NCBI RefSeq assembly: GCF_014268755.2
Contig: NZ_CP077093.1
Span: forward strand, 3,150,001 to 3,214,000
Direction of reading: 5' to 3'
DNA from: Pseudomonas vanderleydeniana
Lineage (GTDB): Bacteria > Pseudomonadota > Gammaproteobacteria > Pseudomonadales > Pseudomonadaceae
DNA length: 64,000 bases
Made by a program: the position numbers and the translations under genes
The notes under the pieces: model-generated
Told to the model about the DNA's origin: nothing
The model's input: only the letters and a program-made list of their open reading frames with translations
Databases searched by the model: none
In this document: positions 9,092 to 17,927 of the stretch, piece by piece
How positions within the stretch are numbered: position 1 is the stretch's first letter
Layout of the letters: each line of letters opens with the position of its first letter

Positions 9092-9442
9092 ATGCGGATG
9101 TTAATCGGGGCGGTGGCGGCAGTGGCGTTGGCAGGGTGCATGGGCCCTGGCATGAATCAGACCCGCACCACCGGGCCGACCAAGAGCTTCACCTCGACCA
9201 AGGCCGACAACATCGTCGCCCAGTGCATCCAGTTCTCCTGGCAGGACGAGAAGGTCTTCGATGTCGACGCCGCGGCCTACCTGCAACCGGGCTACAAGGG
9301 CGGTTCGACCGTCTATACCCGTGGCTCCGAGTACTTCGTCGATGTCCGCCGCGAGGCCGACGGTACCGTGGTGGACTACTACGCGACCGTGACCAAGCCG
9401 ATCGGTGCCAGACGGCTGGCGGCTGTCGCGACCTGTCTCTGA
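9092..9442 (+). CDS. Small predicted lipoprotein of unknown function
   Basis: A 116-aa protein with a short hydrophobic signal and a lipobox, LAGC, at residues 13-16 (MRMLIGAVAAVALAGC), so it should be lipidated and exported. The mature part is polar, with no motif I recognise apart from a second cysteine at the C-terminus (ATCL). The ATG at 9092 was chosen because GGAGCAGAGAACGGTC precedes it and because it puts the lipobox at the right distance; a longer upstream frame would bury the signal peptide. It is convergent with the TetR gene. Confidence 0.75.
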   Translation: MRMLIGAVAAVALAGCMGPGMNQTRTTGPTKSFTSTKADNIVAQCIQFSWQDEKVFDVDAAAYLQPGYKGGSTVYTRGSEYFVDVRREADGTVVDYYATVTKPIGARRLAAVATCL

Positions 9443-9467
9443 GGGTGTGAGCCGCAGCCGGTGTCTT

Positions 9468-10094
9468 TCAACCAGAGGCGCTGGCCAGCGCGCCTTTCAC
9501 CGCCCCCAATGCAATGCCATGCATCAGCAGCCGATGTCCCTGGGGCTCCAGGCCGGCGTCGTCGGTCCAGGCCGGCAGGTTGTTGAGCAGGCACAGGAAG
9601 GTGCGCACGGTAGTGCGGGCCAGGGATTCGTCAGGGGAGAGGCCCAGCGGCGTGAGCAGCTTGACCAGGTGGCCCTCGTAGCGTCGACGCAACTCCAGCA
9701 CCGCCGCCTGCTGCGCGTCGTCCAGGCAATGGAACTCATGCTCCGCGACGCGGAAGAAATCGGCCTTGTCGCGGTGCAGGTCCAGATGGGCGCTTATCAG
9801 CGCGTCCAGGCGTTTTTCCGCTGAGCGCGAGGTCCGCGCCGATGGCGCGGCGACAATCTCGAGCAGGTCCAGGTGCAGGCTTTCGATCAGTTCGAACAGC
9901 AGCGCCTGCTTGCTCTCGATATGGTTGTAGATCGAGCCGGGCTGGATGCCCAGGTGCGCTGCCAGCTCGCGCAGGCCGACCTGGGCGAACCCGCGCCGGG
10001 CAAACAGCGCCACGGCCTTGGTGCGGGTTTCCAGGTGGCGTGAAGGCTTCTGTTCCGCGGCCTGCGGCGCGATGGCGAGGGCTGCCCGGGCCAT
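9468..10094 (-). CDS. TetR/AcrR-family transcriptional regulator
   Basis: A 208-aa regulator with a classical N-terminal TetR helix-turn-helix: the TKAVALFARRGFAQVGLREL helix, then AAHLGIQPGSIYNHIESKQALLFEL. The ligand domain is divergent. It is the last gene of a minus-strand operon, starting 6 bp after the 3-hydroxyacyl-CoA dehydrogenase stop, so it probably controls this thiolase/dehydrogenase operon in response to an acyl-CoA or fatty acid. The effector is not visible. Confidence 0.88.
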   Translation of the reverse strand: MARAALAIAPQAAEQKPSRHLETRTKAVALFARRGFAQVGLRELAAHLGIQPGSIYNHIESKQALLFELIESLHLDLLEIVAAPSARTSRSAEKRLDALISAHLDLHRDKADFFRVAEHEFHCLDDAQQAAVLELRRRYEGHLVKLLTPLGLSPDESLARTTVRTFLCLLNNLPAWTDDAGLEPQGHRLLMHGIALGAVKGALASASG

Positions 10095-10100
10095 GCTCGA

Positions 10101-10955
10101 TCAGCCTTCGTACGAGTAGAAGCCGCGACCGCTCTTGCGGCCCAGGTAGCCGGCCGCGACCATCTCCCTGAGCAACTGTGCTGGCCGGTACTTCGGTTCG
10201 TCGAAGCCCGAGTGCAGGCTTTCCATGATCGCCAGCAGGGTATCCAGGCCGATCAGGTCGGCCAGGGCCAGTGGGCCGATCGGCTGGTTGCAGCCCAGCT
10301 GCATGCCGGCGTCGATGTCCTCGGCGCTCGCCAGGTCTTCCTGGAGAACGAAGATCGCTTCGTTGATCATCGGGCAGAGGATGCGGTTGACCACGAAACC
10401 CGGGCGGTTGCGGGCGGTCACGGCGGTCTTGCCGATCTGCGTGGCCAGGGCCAGGGCACTGGCGTGGGTCGCGTCGCTGGTCTGCAGGCCGCGAATGACC
10501 TCCAGCAGGCCCATCACCGGCACCGGGTTGAAGAAGTGCAGGCCGATGAAACGCTCCGGCCGGCTGATCGCGGCGGCCAGCTCGGTGATCGACAGCGACG
10601 AGGTGTTGGTGGCGATGATGCACTGGGCACCAACCACTTCGGCGACCTGCTTGAGGATACGCTTTTTCAGCTCGAGGTTTTCCGTGGCGGCCTCGATCAC
10701 CAGCTCGACACCGGCCAGCACCGCATAGTCGGTGCTCAGGCTGATGCGACCGAGGGCGGCCTGCTTGTCATCGGCGCTGATCACGGCCTTGCGCACCTGG
10801 CGATCGAGGTTGCCGGTGAGAGTCGCCAGGCCCTTGTCGAGGGCGGCCTGGGAAACGTCGATCAGGCTGACCTGCAGGCCGGCCACCGCGCAGACCTGCG
10901 CGATGCCGTTGCCCATGATGCCGGCGCCGATCACGGCGATACGTTGGATACTCAT
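10101..10955 (-). CDS. 3-hydroxybutyryl-CoA dehydrogenase (3-hydroxyacyl-CoA dehydrogenase family)
   Basis: A 284-aa NAD-dependent dehydrogenase with the Rossmann motif VIGAGIMGNGIAQ at residues 7-19. The family segments IATNTSSLSITELA, GLHFFNPVPVMGLLEVI and the proline-flanked RPGFVVNRILCPMINEA complete both the NAD-binding and the C-terminal domain. The ATG at 10955, with AAGGAC upstream, is preferred over an upstream in-frame start because the protein then begins with the canonical strand MSIQRIAVIGAG. It lies 11 bp downstream of the thiolase gene. Confidence 0.92.
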   Translation of the reverse strand: MSIQRIAVIGAGIMGNGIAQVCAVAGLQVSLIDVSQAALDKGLATLTGNLDRQVRKAVISADDKQAALGRISLSTDYAVLAGVELVIEAATENLELKKRILKQVAEVVGAQCIIATNTSSLSITELAAAISRPERFIGLHFFNPVPVMGLLEVIRGLQTSDATHASALALATQIGKTAVTARNRPGFVVNRILCPMINEAIFVLQEDLASAEDIDAGMQLGCNQPIGPLALADLIGLDTLLAIMESLHSGFDEPKYRPAQLLREMVAAGYLGRKSGRGFYSYEG

Positions 10956-10966
10956 GAAAATAGTCC

Positions 10967-12148
10967 TTAAACCCGTTCGAAGATGACGGCGATGCCTTGC
11001 CCGCCGCCGATACACATGGTGGCCAGGCCATAGCGCCCACTGGTGCGATGCAACTCGTGGATCAGCTTGGTGGCGATGATGGTGCCGGTCGCCCCGACCG
11101 GGTGGCCGAGGGAAATGCCCGAGCCGTTCGGGTTGACCTTGGCCGGGTCGAGGTCCAGCTCCTGGCTGACGGCGCAGGCCTGCGCGGCGAAGGCGACGTT
11201 GGATTCGATCACGTCGAGGTCGGCGATGGTCAGCCCGGCGCGCTTGAGCGCCAGGCGGGTAGCCGGGATCGGGCCCAGGCCCATCAGTTCCGGCTCGACT
11301 CCGGCATGGGCGTAGGCGACCAGGCGGGCCAGCGGCTTGAGACCATTGGCCTGCACGGCCGAGGCGCTCGCCATCAGCACGGCGGCTGCGCCGTCATTGA
11401 GGCCCGAGGCGTTGCCGGCGGTCACGGTACCGTCCTTCTTGAAGGCGGTGCGCATCTGCGCCAATTGCTCCAGCGAAGTGCTGCGTGGGTGCTCGTCGAC
11501 GCTGAACAGCTCGGTACCCTTGCGGCTGCGCACCTCCACCGGGGTGATTTGCCCGGTGAAACGACCTTCGTCGATGGCACGCCGGGCCCGTACCTGTTCT
11601 TCCAGGGCCAGGTCGTCCTGCATCTGGCGGGTGATGCCATTGCGTTCGGCGATGTTCTCGGCGGTGATGCCCATGTGAATGCCGTGGAATGGGTCGTGGA
11701 GAATGCCGAGCATGTAGTCGATGGCCTGCACGTTGCCCATGCGCGCGCCCCAACGGGCGGCAGGCAGCAGGTAGGGACCGCGGCTCATGGATTCGGCACC
11801 GGCGCCGATGGCCACCTCGGCATCACCGAGCAGCAGGGTCTGGGCGGCCGAGACGATCGATTGCAGGCCCGAGCCGCACAGGCGATTGACGTTATAGGCC
11901 GGTGTTTCCTTGGGAATGCCGGCATTCATGGCGGCGACGCGGGAGAGGTAGGCATCCTGGGTGTCGGTGGGGATCACGTTGCCCATCACCACATGGCCGA
12001 CCAAGGCCGGGTCAAGGTCGCAACGCTGCAGGGCGGCCTTGACGGCGGTGGTCGCCAGGTCGCTCAGGGGGACGTCCTTCAGGGCGCCGCCGAAGGTGCC
12101 GATGGCTGTCCGGACGGCGCTGACGATATACACTTCGGGCTTTGACAT
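10967..12148 (-). CDS. Acetyl-CoA acetyltransferase/beta-ketothiolase with an altered NEAF motif
   Basis: A 393-aa thiolase, first gene of the operon with a 3-hydroxyacyl-CoA dehydrogenase and a TetR gene. The nucleophile lies in NVNRLCGSGLQS, the active-site His in GISLGHPVGATG and the second Cys in TMCIGGGQGIAV. The usual NEAF signature reads NVAF here (VIESNVAFAAQA), so the conserved Glu is Val while the catalytic Asn is kept; NPNGSG replaces the usual NVNGGA. It probably acts on acetoacetyl-CoA or a short 3-ketoacyl-CoA. An AGGAGTGCCCC ribosome binding site precedes the ATG. The divergent AraC gene may control it. Confidence 0.9.
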   Translation of the reverse strand: MSKPEVYIVSAVRTAIGTFGGALKDVPLSDLATTAVKAALQRCDLDPALVGHVVMGNVIPTDTQDAYLSRVAAMNAGIPKETPAYNVNRLCGSGLQSIVSAAQTLLLGDAEVAIGAGAESMSRGPYLLPAARWGARMGNVQAIDYMLGILHDPFHGIHMGITAENIAERNGITRQMQDDLALEEQVRARRAIDEGRFTGQITPVEVRSRKGTELFSVDEHPRSTSLEQLAQMRTAFKKDGTVTAGNASGLNDGAAAVLMASASAVQANGLKPLARLVAYAHAGVEPELMGLGPIPATRLALKRAGLTIADLDVIESNVAFAAQACAVSQELDLDPAKVNPNGSGISLGHPVGATGTIIATKLIHELHRTSGRYGLATMCIGGGQGIAVIFERV

Positions 12149-12322
12149 GGGGCACTCCTGTTTTGTCGTTGTGGCAGCCGGTGAGCAAGCTTAGTCCGTG
12201 TCGGGCGTATCACCTGGCGCAGGGCTCATCTGGTCGACAAGTCTAGGACCGGCCATTGCTTGGAACTATGCCGAAACCGCTCAGTAAATCTGTTCTTTTT
12301 TGCCATACGCAGCCTGGGATTC

Positions 12323-13333
12323 ATGAAAGAAAAACATTCGGTATCGTCGTACTTCGTCAAGGCCCTGCTGGTGCGTTTTCTCGATCAGCCGCAGCGGGTT
12401 GCCGAGCTGCTGCAGGCCGCCGGCTTCCGTGAGGGCTCGGTGGAGGAACTGGGGGAACGGGTGGCGCCCCGGCAGCTGGCACAGCTCTGGCTGGCGGTGA
12501 TTCGCGAGCTGGGCGACGAATTCTTCGGTTTCGACTCTCACGGCATGCCCATCGGCAGTTTTGCCCTGATCTGCCGCGGACTGATCCAGGCACCCACGGT
12601 GGGCAAGGCGCTGGGCTTGTCGCTGGAGTACTTCGCGCTGTTCCTGCGTGACATCCACGCCCAGGTGCAGGTGCGCGGCAAGCGGGTTGCCGTGGTGATG
12701 AGCACCGATACCCGCGACCCGTACCTGCAGGCCGTGGTCACCGAAACCTTCCTGATCCTGATCGTCGGCCTGATGTGCTGGCTGGCCGGCCGGCGCATCC
12801 CCATCAGCCGGGCGCGCTTCGCCCATGCCCGACCGCCCCATGGCGACGAGCACCTGTTGTGGGGAGCCTACGTGGAATTCGATGCACCGGTGACCGAGAT
12901 CGAGTTCGAACGCGAGTACCTGCGTCTGCCCGTGCTGGCCGATCGCAAGTCGCTCTATGCGTTTTTGCGTGATGCACCGCAGTCGGTGTTCATCCGCTTT
13001 CGCAATCGCGAGGGCTTCAGTGCTCGCGTGCACCAGCGGTTGCGTTCATGCGGTTATGACCATTGGCCGACCCTGGAGCAACTGGCCGACGAATTCGACA
13101 TCCACCTGGCCAGCCTGCGCCGGGCGTTGCAGCGCGAGGGTTTTTCCTACCAGCAAATCAAGGACGAGGTGCGTCGCGCGATTGCCTTCGAACGCCTGCG
13201 CAACACTCGCATGAGCATCGCCGAGATCGCCCAGGATGTCGGTTTTCGCGAGCCGAGCGCGTTTCACCGGGCCTTCAAGCAGTGGACGGGGGAGAGTCCG
13301 GGGAGCTTTCGCTTGCGTGGGCAGAAGGCGTAA
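12323..13333 (+). CDS. AraC-family regulator with Arabinose_bd-type N-terminal domain
   Basis: A 336-aa regulator. The first ~230 residues resemble the PF12625-type sensor domain found in OruR/ArgR-like Pseudomonas AraC regulators. The last ~90 residues hold the two helix-turn-helix units: LEQLADEFDIHLASLRRALQ and MSIAEIAQDVGFREPSAFHR, followed by FKQWTGESPGSFR. The ATG at 12323 is preferred to a start 63 bp upstream because the extension is not family-like. It is divergent from the thiolase operon across about 170 bp, so control of that operon is likely. Confidence 0.88.
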   Translation: MKEKHSVSSYFVKALLVRFLDQPQRVAELLQAAGFREGSVEELGERVAPRQLAQLWLAVIRELGDEFFGFDSHGMPIGSFALICRGLIQAPTVGKALGLSLEYFALFLRDIHAQVQVRGKRVAVVMSTDTRDPYLQAVVTETFLILIVGLMCWLAGRRIPISRARFAHARPPHGDEHLLWGAYVEFDAPVTEIEFEREYLRLPVLADRKSLYAFLRDAPQSVFIRFRNREGFSARVHQRLRSCGYDHWPTLEQLADEFDIHLASLRRALQREGFSYQQIKDEVRRAIAFERLRNTRMSIAEIAQDVGFREPSAFHRAFKQWTGESPGSFRLRGQKA

Positions 13334-13379
13334 CGTAGGCGGCCTGACGCGGTAATCCATTCCATTGCGAGGAAGCTCC

Positions 13380-13778
13380 ATGTCGTCCCAGCACCTGACT
13401 GAATACGAAGACGCCAGCCCTGAAGTACGCGCCGTTTACGATGACATCATGCAGACCCGCCAGGTTGCGCAGGTCAACAATTTCTGGAAGTGCCTGGCCG
13501 CTCACCCGCCGACCCTGCGCCGGACCTGGGACAGCCTCAAGGAGATCATGGCGCCTGGTGCCCTGGACTCGCTGACCAAGGAACTGATCTACGTGGCCGT
13601 CAGCGTCACCAACAATTGCCCGTACTGCATCGCCTCGCACACGGCGGCGGCGCGCAAGGCAGGGATGACCGACGCGATGTTCGGCGAATTGCAGGCGGTG
13701 GTCGGCATGGCCAACGAGACCAATCGCCTGGCCAACGGCTACCGTGTACCACTGGACGAGGCGTTCAAGCTCGACTGA
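13380..13778 (+). CDS. Carboxymuconolactone decarboxylase/AhpD-like protein
   Basis: A 132-aa all-helical protein of the AhpD-like superfamily. The redox motif is NNCPYCIASH, with Cys-x-x-Cys and the His three residues later, as in AhpD-type peroxidase partners. GAGGAAGCTCC provides the ribosome binding site for the ATG at 13380. The VOC gene begins 29 bp downstream. The physiological substrate is unknown; the CxxC-xxH pattern argues for peroxidase or disulfide chemistry rather than decarboxylation. Confidence 0.85.
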   Translation: MSSQHLTEYEDASPEVRAVYDDIMQTRQVAQVNNFWKCLAAHPPTLRRTWDSLKEIMAPGALDSLTKELIYVAVSVTNNCPYCIASHTAAARKAGMTDAMFGELQAVVGMANETNRLANGYRVPLDEAFKLD

Positions 13779-13807
13779 CAGAGCGGTAGCCATCAGGGAG
13801 GATCGTC

Positions 13808-14236
13808 ATGTTCAGCCATATCCAATTGGGGGCGCGGGACTTGCCGCGCATGATTGCCTTCTACGAGGCGGTGCTGGCCGAGCTTGGCCTGGTGCGCATG
13901 CCCGACGAAGCGGACAGCGGCCCGCCCGGTGCCGGTTGGCGGATGCCGGGCTGGGAATGGCCGCACTTCTTCGTGCAGGAGCCGTTCAACGGTCTGCCGG
14001 CGACCTGGGGCAATGGCGTGCAGGTCAGCTTTGCCGCGCTGTCGCAGGGTGCCGTAAAGGCGGCCTGGCATCGAGCCCTGGCGCTGGGGGCGGGGGACGA
14101 GGGCGCACCGGGCCTGCGACCTCATTATGGCGCCGACTACTACGGCGCCTACTGCCGTGACCCGGAAGGCAACAAGCTGTGCTTCGTGCACACGGCCGAG
14201 CTGGAGGTGATGCTCGCGCGGCAGCCCAGGGGCTGA
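13808..14236 (+). CDS. VOC-family (glyoxalase/bleomycin-resistance fold) protein
   Basis: A 142-aa protein with the paired beta-alpha-beta-beta-beta modules of the vicinal oxygen chelate superfamily. The N-terminal HIQLGARDLPRMIAFYEAVL and the C-terminal GAYCRDPEGNKLCFVH are typical. It follows the AhpD-like gene closely and is probably cotranscribed. The metal site and substrate cannot be assigned. Confidence 0.85.
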   Translation: MFSHIQLGARDLPRMIAFYEAVLAELGLVRMPDEADSGPPGAGWRMPGWEWPHFFVQEPFNGLPATWGNGVQVSFAALSQGAVKAAWHRALALGAGDEGAPGLRPHYGADYYGAYCRDPEGNKLCFVHTAELEVMLARQPRG

Positions 14237-14405
14237 GCTTCACTGTTGCGTGGGCAACAGTGATCCGACAGATCTGTCGAATGGATAACAGATTCTGGAT
14301 CAGGTTTGTTTTGTATCTACTTGATATTCATAGATAAAAATCTATGGCACGGGGCGTGCTTATGAACCGGTGAACCCTTTCATCGGCTGCTCAGCGGAGC
14401 CCTGT
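14237..14405 (+). promoter_or_regulatory. Leader of the sugar ABC operon with three small palindromes
   Basis: Inverted repeats are visible: CACTGTTG...CAACAGTG at 14241-14262 (perhaps the end of the VOC transcript), GACAGATCTGTC at 14268-14279, and CATAGAT-aaaa-ATCTATG at 14329-14346. The stretch 14280-14350 is much more AT-rich than the neighbouring genes, as expected of a promoter. Which palindrome is an operator cannot be decided. Confidence 0.4.
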
Positions 14406-15392
14406 ATGCCTTCCACCCGTTCTTCACTTTCCCGTTTTGTCTGGCTTGGCGCAGCCTTGCTGCTCGGCCAGGCCTCCCTTGCCCAGGCCGCTGAAGGCGA
14501 CGATGCCGTACCCTCCCTGGCCGGCAAGCGCATCGCCGTGAGCATGACCGGCACCAGTCACTACTTCGACATCAAGGCTTTCCAGGCGCAGGTCGATGAG
14601 ATCAAGCGGCTGGGCGGTACGCCGATTACCCTCGATGCCGGGCGTAACGACAAGAACCTGGTGACCCAACTGCAAACCGTGGTCACCCAGAAGCCCGATG
14701 CGGTGATCCAGACCCTCGGCACCCTGAGCGTGATCGACCCCTGGCTCAAGCGCATCAGCAAGGCCGGTATCCCGCTGTTCACCATCGATGCACCGTCGCA
14801 GTACAGCCTCAACAACACGACCTCGGACAACGTCGCCACCGGCAAGGCCCTGGCCGACCAACTGATCAAGGACGCCGGTGGCAAGGGCCGCATCCTGGTG
14901 TTCAACGGCTTCTATGGCGTCCCTGTCTGCGCGATCCGCTACGACCAGCTGAAGCTGGCGCTCAAGGATCATCCGCAACTGGAGATCATCGAGCCGGAAC
15001 TGCGCGATGTGATCCCCAACACCGTGCAGGACGCCTATTCCCAGGTGTCGGCCTTGCTCAACAAGTACCCGGCCGGCAGCGTCACGGCCATCTGGTCGGC
15101 CTGGGACATCCCGCAACTGGGGGCAAGCAAGGCCCTGATCGATGCCAAACGCACCGAGATCAAGACCTACGGCGTCGACGGTACTCCCGAGGTGCTGGAG
15201 CTGCTGGGTCAGCCCCATTCGCCGGTCGGCGCCGTGGTGGCACAGCAGCCGGCGCTGATCGGCAAGACCGCCGTGCAGAACGTCGCCCGCTACCTGGCCG
15301 GGCAGCATGACCTGCCCAGGGAAACCCATGTCGCCACGTTGCTGACCACCGCTGGCAACCTGGCCCAGGTCCAGCAATTGCGGGGTGACTGA
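14406..15392 (+). CDS. Periplasmic sugar-binding protein of an ABC importer
   Basis: A 328-aa secreted solute-binding protein of the ribose-type (peripla_BP_4) family. The signal peptide runs from MPSTRSSLSRFVWLGAALLL to a likely AQA-AE cleavage. The fold's repeats are seen in GKRIAVSMTGTSHYF, KPDAVIQTLGTL, KAGIPLFTIDAP and AIWSAWDIPQLGASKALIDA. The ATG at 14406 follows CGGAGCC; an upstream in-frame ATG would precede the signal peptide with unusual sequence. It overlaps the ATPase gene by one base. The ligand is a sugar or polyol by family, not further determined. Confidence 0.88.
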   Translation: MPSTRSSLSRFVWLGAALLLGQASLAQAAEGDDAVPSLAGKRIAVSMTGTSHYFDIKAFQAQVDEIKRLGGTPITLDAGRNDKNLVTQLQTVVTQKPDAVIQTLGTLSVIDPWLKRISKAGIPLFTIDAPSQYSLNNTTSDNVATGKALADQLIKDAGGKGRILVFNGFYGVPVCAIRYDQLKLALKDHPQLEIIEPELRDVIPNTVQDAYSQVSALLNKYPAGSVTAIWSAWDIPQLGASKALIDAKRTEIKTYGVDGTPEVLELLGQPHSPVGAVVAQQPALIGKTAVQNVARYLAGQHDLPRETHVATLLTTAGNLAQVQQLRGD

Positions 15393-16933
15393 TGACAGCC
15401 GTCCCGGCATTGCACCTGGAGCATCTGCGCAAGCGATTCGGCGCGACCCTGGCGCTGGATGACGCCAGCCTGAAGGTCCGGCGCGGCACCATTCACGGTC
15501 TGGTCGGCGAGAACGGTGCCGGCAAGTCGACGCTGATCAAGATCCTGGCCGGCATCCACAGGGCCGACTCGGGCTGGTTGGGCATTGACGGCCAGCGTCA
15601 TGCCGCGCTGTCACCCCGCCAGGCGGAAGCCCTGGGCGTGCAGTTCATTCACCAGGAACGTTTGCTGCCGACCCGTTTCACCGTCGGCGAGGCGCTGTTC
15701 TTCGGCCATGAGCTGTGTCGTGGTCCGCTGCTCGATCGCCGGCGTCAGCAGCGCGAGGCCGAACGGCTGCTGGCGGAGTACTTCGATCTGCAACTGCCGG
15801 CCGGAGCGCTGGTGGGCGAGCTCAACAGCGCCCAGCGGCAGGTGCTGCAGATCACCCGGGCCCTGGTGCGCCAACCGAAGATCCTGGTGTTCGACGAGCC
15901 CAGCGTAGCGTTGGTCAAGCGCGAGGTCGACCAGCTGATGCGCATCGTCAAGCGCTTGCGCGAGCAGGGCTTGTCGATTCTCTACATCTCGCACTACCTG
16001 CAGGAAATCGACAGCCTGTGCGACGAGGTCACGGTGTTGCGCAATGGGCGGGATGTGGCCGTGGTCGAGCCGCGCCGCACCACCAGTGCGCAGATAGCCC
16101 GATTGATGGTCAACCGCGAGGTGCGGGAGATGTACCCCAAGGTCCCGGTCGTACCGGGTGAGCCGCTGTTGCAGGTACGCTCCCTGAGCCTGGCCCGGCA
16201 TTACCGGCAGATCGACCTGCAGTTGCGCCGCGGCGAGATCGTCGGCCTGACCGGCCTGGTCGGCTCCGGGGCCAAGGAACTGCTCAAGACCCTGTTCGGC
16301 GTGATTCGCCCCGACAGCGGCAGCATCGAACTCGAAGGCCGTCCGCTGCGCCTGCATTCGCCGGCGCAGGCGATCGCTGCCGGTATCGCCCTGGTGCCTG
16401 AAGAACGCCGTAGCCATGGCGTTTCTCCGCTGCTCTCGGTGCTGGAGAACCTGACCCTGGCCGGGCTTCGTCGCTTCAGTCGCTGGGGGCTGCTGAGCCG
16501 TGGCCTGGAGCAGGCCGAGAGTGTCCGATTGATCGACGAGCTGGCGATCAAGACCCCCGGCCCCCAGGCGGCGGTCAGCCAGCTCAGCGGAGGCAACCAG
16601 CAGAAGGTTGCCCTGGGCAAATGGTTGAGTCGACGTTCGGCCGTGTACCTGCTCGATGAGCCTTGCGTGGGTGTGGATGTCGGGGCGAAGGTGGAAATCT
16701 ATCGCCTGGTCGGTCGTCTGGTGCAGGAAGGCGCGGCCGTGCTGGTGCTGTCTTCGGACCTGCCGGAGTTGATCGGCATCAGCGACCGTATCCTGGTGCT
16801 GCATCGGGGTGAAATCGCTGGCGAGTTTCGCGCCGGTGACGTCGACAGCGATCGCCTGCTGGCTTGCGCCACCGGTGCCGGGCAGCCCGATGAGGTCATC
16901 GTGAACAGGGAGGTGGCGGATGTCGCCGTCTGA
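15392..16933 (+). CDS. Sugar ABC importer ATPase with two fused nucleotide-binding domains (RbsA type)
   Basis: A 513-aa duplicated ATPase. Domain 1 has an intact Walker A (GENGAGKSTLIKIL) and Walker B (ILVFDEPSVAL) but a degenerate signature (LNSAQRQVLQ). Domain 2 has a degenerate Walker A (LVGSGAKELLKTL) and a good signature (LSGGNQQKVALGKWL) with LLDEPCVGVDVGAK. The defective second P-loop is usual for RbsA/MglA proteins. It overlaps the binding-protein gene (ATGA-type junction) and the permease gene by 14 bases, so translation is probably coupled. Confidence 0.92.
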   Translation: MTAVPALHLEHLRKRFGATLALDDASLKVRRGTIHGLVGENGAGKSTLIKILAGIHRADSGWLGIDGQRHAALSPRQAEALGVQFIHQERLLPTRFTVGEALFFGHELCRGPLLDRRRQQREAERLLAEYFDLQLPAGALVGELNSAQRQVLQITRALVRQPKILVFDEPSVALVKREVDQLMRIVKRLREQGLSILYISHYLQEIDSLCDEVTVLRNGRDVAVVEPRRTTSAQIARLMVNREVREMYPKVPVVPGEPLLQVRSLSLARHYRQIDLQLRRGEIVGLTGLVGSGAKELLKTLFGVIRPDSGSIELEGRPLRLHSPAQAIAAGIALVPEERRSHGVSPLLSVLENLTLAGLRRFSRWGLLSRGLEQAESVRLIDELAIKTPGPQAAVSQLSGGNQQKVALGKWLSRRSAVYLLDEPCVGVDVGAKVEIYRLVGRLVQEGAAVLVLSSDLPELIGISDRILVLHRGEIAGEFRAGDVDSDRLLACATGAGQPDEVIVNREVADVAV

Positions 16934-17927
16934 TCAGCTTCAATGGCAGGCAGCGGGCGACGGCCTGTCCCGACGCCTCTGGGTGTTGCTGCTGCGACGC
17001 GGCTCCGTGGGGGTGTTCCTGGTCATTCTGCTGGGCTTCGCGCTGATGGCGCCGAATTTCCTGTCGCTGGGCAATCTTGCCAATGTCTTCAGCCAGTCGG
17101 CGATTCTCGGAGTGCTCGCCTTTGGCCTGACCTGCGTGATCATCGGGGGTGGCTCGAACGTCGTCGCCGGCGGCCTGGACCTGTCGCTGGCAGCCAACCT
17201 CGGCTTGTGCGCGGCGCTGTTCAGCCGGCTGAACAATGCCGGTCTGGAATTGTGGCTCAGCCTGCCGCTGACCCTGGCCTGTGGGCTGTTCGTCGGCCTG
17301 TCCAATGGCCTGGCGGTGGTGCTGCTGCGCTTGCCGCCATTGTTGGCAACGCTGGCGAGCATGAACGTGCTGGCCGGCCTGGAGCTGGTGCTGACGGAAA
17401 ACACCGTGGTGCCGACCGACTCGCCGTTGCTGGACCTGCTCAGCAGCGGCAGTTGGCTGGGCGTGCCCGCACTGGCCTGGGTGCTGCTGGTGATGGCGGG
17501 CTTGTTGACGCTATTGATCCAGCACACGGCCTATGGGCTTCGCCTGCATGCCGTGGGCGAGTATCCGCAGGCCGCTCAGGCGGCGGGTATTGCAGTGGCC
17601 GGTCACGTGTTGTCCAGCTACCTGCTGTCGGGACTGTGTGCCGCGGTGGCGGCCCTGTGTTCGGCGGCCTTCTTCAGTGGCAGCACCACCGGTTCCGGTG
17701 ACATGCTGCTGTCGGTGGTGGCGATCGCCTTTCTCGGGGTGGTGTTCTCCCGACGGCTGGTGGCGAGCATTCCCGGTACCTTGCTGGCGACGCTGCTGAT
17801 CGGCTTCCTGATCAATGGCTTTCAACTGCTGAACATCGCCAGTTTCTGGGTCAACGGCGTTCAAGGCGTGCTGATCCTGCTGGTGGTGGCAGCTTCCAGC
17901 GCACTGAGTCGAGGGGAGGGCGCATGA
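16920..17927 (+). CDS. Sugar ABC importer permease 1
   Basis: A 335-aa RbsC-type permease with about nine hydrophobic segments. The family motif VVAGGLDLSLAANLGLCAAL lies near residue 82. The conserved cytoplasmic loop is LRLHAVGEYPQAAQAAGI. The C-terminal part contains FLGVVFSRRLVASIPGTLLATL. It overlaps both neighbours (14 and 4 bases). It is expected to pair with the second permease, which is frameshifted here. Confidence 0.9.
   Translation: MSPSDQLQWQAAGDGLSRRLWVLLLRRGSVGVFLVILLGFALMAPNFLSLGNLANVFSQSAILGVLAFGLTCVIIGGGSNVVAGGLDLSLAANLGLCAALFSRLNNAGLELWLSLPLTLACGLFVGLSNGLAVVLLRLPPLLATLASMNVLAGLELVLTENTVVPTDSPLLDLLSSGSWLGVPALAWVLLVMAGLLTLLIQHTAYGLRLHAVGEYPQAAQAAGIAVAGHVLSSYLLSGLCAAVAALCSAAFFSGSTTGSGDMLLSVVAIAFLGVVFSRRLVASIPGTLLATLLIGFLINGFQLLNIASFWVNGVQGVLILLVVAASSALSRGEGA

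Noticed and set aside
13381..13778. Genuine 4-carboxymuconolactone decarboxylase of the protocatechuate pathway
   Set aside because: The CPYC-x-x-x-H motif is that of AhpD-like peroxidase proteins, and no pca genes are nearby.
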